Positions 25,000-31,354 of a stretch of DNA of 31,354 bases are shown here, piece by piece. Made by a program: the position numbers and the translations under genes. The stretch is from an uncultured Bacteroides sp. (GTDB lineage: Bacteria > Bacteroidota > Bacteroidia > Bacteroidales > Bacteroidaceae): assembly GCA_947071285.1 (NCBI GenBank), contig CAMTFK010000024.1:1-31354 (forward strand), given 5' to 3'. The number at the start of each line of letters is the position of its first letter. Positions within the stretch are counted from its first letter, which is position 1. The notes beneath the pieces were generated by a model, which saw only the letters and a program-made list of their open reading frames with translations, did no database searches and had not been told where the DNA came from.

Positions 25000-27900
25000 C
25001 TATAAGTTCGCTTTATACTGTGAAGGGGTAACCCCAAAAGTTTGCTTGAAGTATTTTGTGAAATATTTGGGGGTATTAAATCCAACCATATCGGCTACTT
25101 CCCCCACCGGATATCCTTTGCTCAATAACTGGGCAGCATGCTTTAACCGGATGGAACGAATGAAGTCAGAAGGAGTTTGTCCTACTATAGCATTCAATTT
25201 GCGGTATAATACAGTACGCTCCATTCCCACATCCGCACTTAGTTTCTCTACCGAATATTCAGGGTTATCCATGTTTTCCTGAATCATCGCACACACCTTT
25301 CCAATGAATTGTTCATCAACAGAAGTAATGGTCACCTCCTCCGGAGCAATAGTAATTCCTTGTGAAAAAGATTTCTGACGCGCCTTCCCTTCATCTATCA
25401 GCTTCCGGATTCTCAACAACAATATGTCTAGATTAAACGGCTTGGAAATATATTCATCCGCTCCGGATTCATACCCAAACAATTTACTTTCATCCGTAGA
25501 ACGGGCGGTAAGCAATATGACTGGAATATGTGATACCTGTATATTAGACTTAATACGTTTGCATAATTCCAGTCCATCCACTTTTGGCATCATAACGTCA
25601 CTGATTATCAAATCCGGGAACTTCGTAGTAGCAATCCGTTCACCTTCTTCTCCATCCCCTGCCTCTAATACATTGTATTTATTAGAAAGCAATTCGGACA
25701 TATAATACCGGAACTCTTGATTATCTTCAACCAAGAGTATAGTATATCCCTTATCTACCTGTAAACCTTCTTCACTTTCCACATCAAAACTCTGTTCATC
25801 TTCAATAATATCCTCTCCAGCCGCTGCCTCCAGTTCAGAGCTACTTCGAATAGGAAGATATACATTAAATGAACTACCCTTATTCACTTCACTCTCCACT
25901 TCTATCTTTCCGGAATGCAATTCTACATATTCCTTCACTAAATGAAGCCCAATTCCACTACCTATTTTATCTTCTTCGCTTTTCACTTGATAAAAGCGAT
26001 CAAAAATATGAGAAAGGTCCTTCCGGGGAATACCGGCTCCAGTATCTTTCACTAAAATCCGAAAATATAATGTTTCATCCGAAGCTTCGTATATATCAAG
26101 GACTATTTGTACCATTCCCCCGGAATGTGTAAACTTAAATGCATTAGACAATAGATTATTCAGTACTTTCTGAATTTTTTCCCGATCAAAACTTATATGT
26201 AGTTCTTCTGTCACCTTATCCTCTATCTCAAAAGAGATCTTTTTCTCTTGAGCCAGATAGTCAAAAGAAGACTTAACAGAACGTACAAACTCCACTATAT
26301 TCCCTTTTACCAGAAATAATCTTTCGCCCTGCATTTCCAAACGCCTAAAGTCCAATAATTGATTGACGAGATATAACAGCTCCTTGGAGTTACGATAAAT
26401 CAACTGCAATTTCTTTTTTAAATTGATATCGCTAACTTCTTTAATAAGAGACTCCAGAGGTGTTATAATCAGTGTCAGCGGTGTTCTGAATTCATGGCTT
26501 ATATTAGTAAAAAAGCGGAATTTCATTTGGTTTATCTCTTCTTCCTGAGCCTTTCGCAATTTCCTCTTATTCATTCTCAGATAGCTGGATAGAGCCCAAT
26601 AGCTGGAAAGAACAATCAATATACAATATACCAAATAAGCCAAAGGGGTTTTCCAGAATGGTTCTTTTACAGTAATCTGCATAATTGCACAACTGCTCCC
26701 CCACTGCTTATTGTTATCAGCCGCATATACTTCGAACTCATAAACACCCGAAGGCAGATTAGCATAAGAAACGCTTCCTGTTCCTGTAGACGAAACAATC
26801 TCATACCATTCTTTATCCAACCCTTTCAGTCTATACCGATAGTGAGTCTGTGACTTATTTATATAATTTAAAGCCGAGAAATCAAGCGATATAAAGTTCT
26901 GGTTATAATTCAGAACAATTTCCTGAGTTGCAGTAACAGGTTCTTTCAGGATTATATTATTATCATAAGCCTTTCCCTTTTCTATTTTCCTTCCAAAAAG
27001 TTGAAAATCGACGAAAATAGGTTTTAAGTCTTGCTTTACCGGAGATAGTTTATTAATTCTAAACTCATTAAATCCATCAATCCCCCCCATTAAGATTACA
27101 TCATCCTTTGTTATATAGATTGCTCTTTCTATAAACTCTCTTTCTATGACTCCATCATTATGATTAAAATTAGAAAAAGAATATTCTGTTCTTCCTTCTT
27201 CCTGAACTACATTCACACAAGATATTCCATAAGAGGTGGTAATCCACATCACGTGATGATGGTCTTCATATATCGATTGTATGCTATTATTCACCAAGCC
27301 GTTTTCCATATAAAATGTCCGAATCTCCTCTCTTTCCGGATTCCAAACAATCAGACCATCTTGCGTAGCAAGCCAAACTAAATTACGGCTATCAACGAAT
27401 ATGTCAGAATAATGGTGGATATTATAAAAATCTTTCCAAGCTTCCCTGTCCTTAAAAACCGGCGCTGTAAGTATCCCGCTTTTATAATCATAGGTAAATA
27501 TCCCCAAATTACAAATTCCTATCAACATATTCTCTTTATAGTTCCTGATCTGTGATACTGAATTTACTTGTGCCCCCTTACTTTCATTTATCCTCTCATA
27601 CAGTCCCGTTTCCGGGTTAAAAATTCCCAGACCATCAGTATAAGAACATATATATAGTTTTTTATCAGGAGCCTCAAATATCTTTGCACTATTTCGTATT
27701 GGGTAGCTTTTAACCTGTCCCTTTCGAATACAAAACAATGCATCATAAGATGAAAGCCAGATTCTTTGTTCACTATCTTTGGTCAAACTGTTGCAGACGA
27801 GAGCATCCGGAAGTTTAGCAAAAGGAGACAATTTGCCTTCAGATAAAGAATATTGCAAAAGCCCTTGTCTGGTACCAACAAGAATCCCACCATCCCCATC

Positions 27901-29016
27901 TTCTACAAAGCATAAGACATGCACTTCTGTGTCTTGGTTTACATTGGGAAACAACACACGACCCACATTTTTAAATTTAAAACGATTAGGATGATAATAG
28001 CACACTCCTCTGTCTAACGTCCCAATCCAGGTACCACCTTGGTCGTCATTAAATACAGTACTAACTTCAGTTTTTATTTCCTTACCGTCTACCAATTCCA
28101 AAGTGGGAATATATTGCTTGTTTTTCAAATCTTTATCACACACCCATAATCCTGTAGGACAAGTGATCCATATATCATGATCTTTACCCACTGAAATAAC
28201 ATTCAATCGGTATTCAGGCTCCAAAATCACCTCCCATTTCTGTAATTGAATATCAAACCGCAAAGCCTCTGCTTTTTCCCCATTCATTAAATAATACAGA
28301 TACTTTCCATGAGGAACGACCAACAAGGTAGCAGATGTTTCCTGTCTTTTACCAAGTGCGTACCCTCTGTATAACTCTTGTGACGTTTTTAAGTCATAGC
28401 AGATCATAAGACTTGAATTATAAAACAGAAAAACTTGTTGCTCCACAACTGCAATATCCAGAAGCTTATCCCGTTCATTGCCTATAGTTGAAACGTTTTT
28501 CAGAAATTCAATAGTGCTTCCCTGAGTATAATCCCTATATAGCAGCACATCATCATCAGTCAACATCCAATAATTCCCCATTTCATCCACAAAGAAATTT
28601 GCCAACGTTCCATGTACCCCATAGGTTTCAAACTGTTCATCTAAATGTTGCTCAAATCGTTCTTCATTCAAATTAACAGCCATTAATTTATACCAATCCT
28701 TAATGAAAATATAATCATTATTCACATAAATGCGATGATATCCGGAATAATCATTGAGAGGAATGATATTACTTTTATTATAATGAAAATATTGAAAAGA
28801 GGTTCCATCATAAATACTTAGTATTTCATTCGCATTAATCGCAATGCGTCCATCCCACAGTTGAATGATGTTGCGAACTCTATTGCCAGAAAGCCCGTCA
28901 CTACAATCAATAGGAGTAAATGCGTAGTGCTCTTGTGCACAAAGAGGATAGCTGAATAACAATATGGCAAATGCCAAAAGTCTCATCAAATTAATCACTG
29001 ATAATCCTATTTTCAT
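25000..29016 (-). CDS. Hybrid two-component system regulator (HTCS), complete
   Basis: PUL sensor and transcription factor in one inner-membrane chain, 1338 residues from the ATG at 29016. A signal peptide (MKIGLSVINLMRLLAFAILL) leads to periplasmic propellers, then a Y_Y_Y domain (about 706-784) and a membrane helix (about 792-812). The HisKA domain has H841 in SHEFRTP. The ATPase shows N958 (SNAFKF), DTGAGI 991-996 and GSGIGL 1019-1024. The receiver has D1140 (ISDVMMP), T1170 and K1192 (SKPF), and the C-terminal AraC domain starts at about 1237. All phospho-transfer residues are present. The frame extends to a TTG at 29088, but that lies in the T tract of a terminator and upstream of the promoter. 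The ATG at 29025 is the alternative; a GGAAA before 29016 favours the latter. It is the likely activator of SusC-1 and GH43. Confidence 0.95.
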   Translation of the reverse strand: MKIGLSVINLMRLLAFAILLFSYPLCAQEHYAFTPIDCSDGLSGNRVRNIIQLWDGRIAINANEILSIYDGTSFQYFHYNKSNIIPLNDYSGYHRIYVNNDYIFIKDWYKLMAVNLNEERFEQHLDEQFETYGVHGTLANFFVDEMGNYWMLTDDDVLLYRDYTQGSTIEFLKNVSTIGNERDKLLDIAVVEQQVFLFYNSSLMICYDLKTSQELYRGYALGKRQETSATLLVVPHGKYLYYLMNGEKAEALRFDIQLQKWEVILEPEYRLNVISVGKDHDIWITCPTGLWVCDKDLKNKQYIPTLELVDGKEIKTEVSTVFNDDQGGTWIGTLDRGVCYYHPNRFKFKNVGRVLFPNVNQDTEVHVLCFVEDGDGGILVGTRQGLLQYSLSEGKLSPFAKLPDALVCNSLTKDSEQRIWLSSYDALFCIRKGQVKSYPIRNSAKIFEAPDKKLYICSYTDGLGIFNPETGLYERINESKGAQVNSVSQIRNYKENMLIGICNLGIFTYDYKSGILTAPVFKDREAWKDFYNIHHYSDIFVDSRNLVWLATQDGLIVWNPEREEIRTFYMENGLVNNSIQSIYEDHHHVMWITTSYGISCVNVVQEEGRTEYSFSNFNHNDGVIEREFIERAIYITKDDVILMGGIDGFNEFRINKLSPVKQDLKPIFVDFQLFGRKIEKGKAYDNNIILKEPVTATQEIVLNYNQNFISLDFSALNYINKSQTHYRYRLKGLDKEWYEIVSSTGTGSVSYANLPSGVYEFEVYAADNNKQWGSSCAIMQITVKEPFWKTPLAYLVYCILIVLSSYWALSSYLRMNKRKLRKAQEEEINQMKFRFFTNISHEFRTPLTLIITPLESLIKEVSDINLKKKLQLIYRNSKELLYLVNQLLDFRRLEMQGERLFLVKGNIVEFVRSVKSSFDYLAQEKKISFEIEDKVTEELHISFDREKIQKVLNNLLSNAFKFTHSGGMVQIVLDIYEASDETLYFRILVKDTGAGIPRKDLSHIFDRFYQVKSEEDKIGSGIGLHLVKEYVELHSGKIEVESEVNKGSSFNVYLPIRSSSELEAAAGEDIIEDEQSFDVESEEGLQVDKGYTILLVEDNQEFRYYMSELLSNKYNVLEAGDGEEGERIATTKFPDLIISDVMMPKVDGLELCKRIKSNIQVSHIPVILLTARSTDESKLFGYESGADEYISKPFNLDILLLRIRKLIDEGKARQKSFSQGITIAPEEVTITSVDEQFIGKVCAMIQENMDNPEYSVEKLSADVGMERTVLYRKLNAIVGQTPSDFIRSIRLKHAAQLLSKGYPVGEVADMVGFNTPKYFTKYFKQTFGVTPSQYKANL

Positions 29017-29043
29017 GTTTTCCATATTATAAGCTTGACTGTG

Positions 29044-29075
29044 CAAAGATAAAGCAAAAATATATGTGACAGAAA
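29044..29075 (-). promoter_or_regulatory. Candidate HTCS promoter
   Basis: On the minus strand there is a -7 box TATCTTTG (29044-29051) with a near-consensus -33 TTTC (29072-29075), 20 bp apart. Transcription would begin near 29038, 13-22 bases before the possible ATG starts. A better -33 than at SusC-1 or GH43 fits the steady low expression expected of a sensor. Confidence 0.55.
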
Positions 29076-29086
29076 ATCTCATCAAC

Positions 29087-29123
29087 AAAAAAACCGTTCC
29101 CTCTCCTCACGGAGGTGGAACGG
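29087..29123 (-). terminator. Strong intrinsic terminator between the RR gene and the HTCS gene
   Basis: Read on the minus strand, CCGTTCC pairs with GGAACGG (29117-29123 with 29094-29100). An inner CTCC/GGAG stem and seven T (29087-29093) follow. It ends transcripts arriving from the kinase/response-regulator pair and insulates the PUL from them. Confidence 0.88.
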
Positions 29124-29315
29124 CACAGTCAATAATACATGAAAAAACGCTATTTAGAGAGAGTCTCTACATATTTGATTTTTGAGTCTATTTCTTTTTA
29201 TTCTGATGCAAATGTAAGGGAGGGAAAGGAGAACAGAAAATAAAATCTACGAAAGGGGAGGTTTTGTCGACGAGGTAGCCAGGGGGGACAAGAATATCAG
29301 AAATAACAAAGGGGA
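29124..29315. other. Gap between response regulator and terminator; possible small RNA
   Basis: 192 bases without a supported gene. On the minus strand a -7 box TACATTTG (29209-29216) with TTTC at 29236-29239 (19 bp apart) could start a transcript near 29203. That transcript would end at the strong terminator 29087-29123, giving an RNA of about 115 bases. A TAGAGA/TCTCTA hairpin lies within it (about 29158-29172). Alternatively it is simply the 3' untranslated region of the response-regulator mRNA. Confidence 0.35.
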
Positions 29316-30014
29316 TTAATCTAATAGCATCATAAGTCCTACGCCTCTTATCGTCTTTATCACTACGCGAGGTTCTTCTTCCAGATACTTTCGTATTTTA
29401 GACATGAACACATCCAGACTACGCGATGCGAAATAATCATCCTCTGTTTCCCAAAAGCGACTCAGGATGGCACTCTTCTTCACTGCATTATTCCTATTTT
29501 CGTAAAGAAGCTGTATTATTTGCGCTTCCCTGATAGTTAACACTCTTACATAACCGGTTTCATCATTCCGCAAAGTGGCATGTTTGGCATCCAGCAGATA
29601 ACGACCTATCCTGCAATGGTCACTTTCATTCTGTGTTTTTACGCCTTCTTTCATTTTGAGCAATGCATGGATATGAGCATCCAGTTCTTCGGGAACAAAG
29701 GGTTTCTTAACGTAGTTGTTCACCCCTATCTTATATCCTTTCGTCACATCTTTCGGCGAGCTCATGGCCGAGGCAAACAAAATAGGTGTATCGCCATCTG
29801 TTTCACGGATACGCTCCACCATCTCATAACCATCCATCACCGGCATATCCACATCCGAGATAATGATATCCGGATGATGCTCTTCCCAAGCTTTCAATCC
29901 TTCGGCTCCATTGGTTGCCGTAAAAACTTCATAGCCCCCAATCACTTCCTGTAATCCGCTTTGCACAATATAAAGCAAAGTCGGGTCGTCTTCTACTACT
30001 AATAATTTAATCAT
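29316..30014 (-). CDS. OmpR/PhoB-family response regulator (RprY-like)
   Basis: 232 residues. The receiver domain (about 3-118) has the acidic pocket VVEDD, the phospho-acceptor D54 in IISDVDMP, S82 and K104 in VKKPF. The winged-helix DNA-binding domain (about 130-230) shows LTIREAQIIQLL, SRSLDVFMSKIRKYL and IKTIRGVGLMM. Its ATG overlaps the kinase stop by 8 bases, so the pair is translationally coupled and should form one two-component system. The domain style is that of Bacteroides RprY-like regulators; the signal and targets are unknown. A terminator separates it from the PUL, so a direct role there is not implied. Confidence 0.95.
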   Translation of the reverse strand: MIKLLVVEDDPTLLYIVQSGLQEVIGGYEVFTATNGAEGLKAWEEHHPDIIISDVDMPVMDGYEMVERIRETDGDTPILFASAMSSPKDVTKGYKIGVNNYVKKPFVPEELDAHIHALLKMKEGVKTQNESDHCRIGRYLLDAKHATLRNDETGYVRVLTIREAQIIQLLYENRNNAVKKSAILSRFWETEDDYFASRSLDVFMSKIRKYLEEEPRVVIKTIRGVGLMMLLD

Positions 30015-31310
30015 AGTTTTCCGTCTTTATTGGTATATACAAAATAAATTCACTAAATTCTTTTTCAACACTATTCACTGTTACGCTACCCTCATGGGCA
30101 TCCATCACTTGATATACATAATTCAGTCCCAGCCCAAAACCGGCAACTTTGCCAAGCCTGGAACGCTTGAAAGCTGAGGCACGTTCAAACTTCTCAAAGA
30201 TATGTTTCCTATCTTTTTCTGAAATGCCGATACCGTTGTCATGCACTTTGATAAGGGTATGAGTAGAATTACTGAGTGAGCTTATATCTATTTCAACCGA
30301 TTCTTCAGAGTATTTGATAGCATTATCTATCAGATTACTGAGGGCTTCTTTCAGATATTCTTCATCAGCACAAACTTCTTTCGCCTGCAAATGAGTAGTG
30401 AAATGCACCGGCTTGGCAGATTTTACAGTGAACTTCTCTATTAAGTCTGCTATCATAGGCTCCAACGGAAATACTGTTTTCGCGATTTCCAGCTTATGAC
30501 TCTCCAACTTAGAAAGCGTAAGTACCTTATTTGCCAGATTTAGCAAATGTCCCCCCTCGTCTTCCACTATGCAGAAATACTTCTCTTTCAACTCAGGCAA
30601 ATTGTCCATCTTGCCACTATGCAAAAGACTTGTGCAAGCCAGAATAGAACTCAGAGGAGTTTTCATATCATGTATCATAGCATAAGAGAAGTCTTCACGA
30701 ACTTTGGCTATCTTGTCCTGACGGATGATAATCTTAATTTGGTAGATGATACAAGTGATTACCATTATCATCATGATGGCGGTCGCTATCATTAAGAGGC
30801 CCATACGCTCGAAAATCGTCCAATAAGGATTCAGCAATACAAGTTGAACGCCTTGAGATAAATCGGTTCGTATAGGGATTACCTCAGATTTAATAATGCC
30901 TAAAGAAGGAAGAATTTGCTGTTTACTTATTTGTAATATCTGCTCATCCCTTTTGGGATTTACAATACATACAAAAAACTCACTTTCTATATTAGATCCA
31001 CTCAAATAAACAGAAACAATAGTATCAACCTTATTCAATGACAATTCAAAGCCTAACTTCGACAAGCCCTCGCTTAAGTAGGCAAATTCAGGTACAATCT
31101 CACCAACTTGCTTAATCGGAGGAGAATAAATTTCAGTCCTGTTAGGAGCTTGTTTAAACCTAATGACGGCTTCTTCATTCAATGCTTTTCTCAACGCCTC
31201 ATTGCATTCTTTATATATATTGCGCTTGACAAGAGCATAAGTATTAAATAGCCATATTGCTTGTAACCCCAATATAGCCACTAATCCCAATATAGTAAAT
31301 ATAATAATAT
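30007..31310 (-). CDS. Membrane sensor histidine kinase (RprX-like), N-terminus cut by contig end
   Basis: Inner-membrane kinase, 427 residues counted from an in-frame TTG at 31290. The frame stays open to 31310 (I-I-I-F-T-I-L-G-L), so the true start lies beyond the contig. An N-terminal helix (GLVAILGLQAIWLF), a periplasmic domain of about 140 residues and a second helix (about 160-187) come first. HisKA follows with H207 in MIHDMKTPLSS, then the ATPase with N323 (IDNAIKY), DNGIGI and GFGLGL. All catalytic boxes are present. The periplasmic domain has no recognised ligand fold. Bases beyond 31310 are adapter and introduce a false stop in this frame. Confidence 0.93.
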
Positions 31311-31354
31311 CTGTCTCTTATACACATCTCCGAGCCCACGAGACATGCGCAGAT
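31311..31354. other. Nextera sequencing adapter and index (assembly artefact)
   Basis: Bases 31311-31329 are the Tn5 mosaic end CTGTCTCTTATACACATCT, and 31330-31344 the Nextera read-2 part CCGAGCCCACGAGAC. Bases 31345-31352 (ATGCGCAG) have the size and place of an 8-base i7 index, and the final AT starts the P7 sequence. This is library DNA left untrimmed at the contig end, not part of the organism. Confidence 0.98.

Noticed and set aside
31311..31329. Tn5-type mosaic end suggesting a transposon border
   Set aside because: It is followed directly by the Nextera primer site and what looks like an index at the contig end, so it is library adapter, not a mobile element.

Overview
The window comes from a gut-type Bacteroides or close relative. 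The evidence is two SusC/SusD pairs, a hybrid two-component regulator, a DUF3823 lipoprotein, A/T-rich leaders without clear Shine-Dalgarno sites, and Bacteroidales-type promoter boxes (-7 TAnnTTTG). I could not fix the species. It is one contig end of a short-read assembly: the last 44 bases (31311-31354) are Nextera library adapter plus index, not genome. The true sequence stops at 31310, inside a sensor kinase gene. The left edge also cuts a gene (ahcY).

Layout. (1) 1-3912, plus strand: the end of S-adenosylhomocysteinase (ahcY), a perfect 34-bp inverted repeat, and a YfhO-family membrane protein. A probably bidirectional terminator (3931-3970) separates these from everything to the right. 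(2) 4032-29016, minus strand: a polysaccharide utilization locus (PUL). In transcription order it holds a hybrid two-component sensor/regulator (HTCS), a two-domain GH43 enzyme, a membrane-anchored AraC-type regulator with sensor propellers but no kinase or receiver, SusC-2, SusD-2, GH31-2, a 566-bp regulatory gap, SusC-1, SusD-1, a DUF3823 lipoprotein and GH31-1. (3) 29316-31310, minus strand: an OmpR-type response regulator and its sensor kinase with overlapping ends. A strong terminator (29087-29123) separates them from the PUL.

How the parts fit. Each SusC/SusD pair should bind and import an oligosaccharide across the outer membrane. The two GH31 enzymes (alpha-glycosidases of the xylosidase/glucosidase type) and the double GH43 enzyme (arabinosidase/xylosidase type) should then trim it in the periplasm. 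I see no endo-acting backbone enzyme here, so the substrate is probably an oligosaccharide, or the backbone cutter lies elsewhere. The substrate itself cannot be read from sequence alone.

The most interesting signal is regulatory. A 26-bp block (23/26 identical) lies upstream of both SusC-1 and the GH43 gene. It has 22-bp-spaced GTTG half-sites and sits exactly 32 bp from a -7 box in both places. I read it as the operator of one AraC-type activator, most likely the HTCS. The SusC-2 operon lacks it, and the kinase-less regulator lies directly upstream of that operon. This suggests a two-regulator PUL in which the HTCS controls SusC-1 and GH43, and a one-component transmembrane regulator controls SusC-2.
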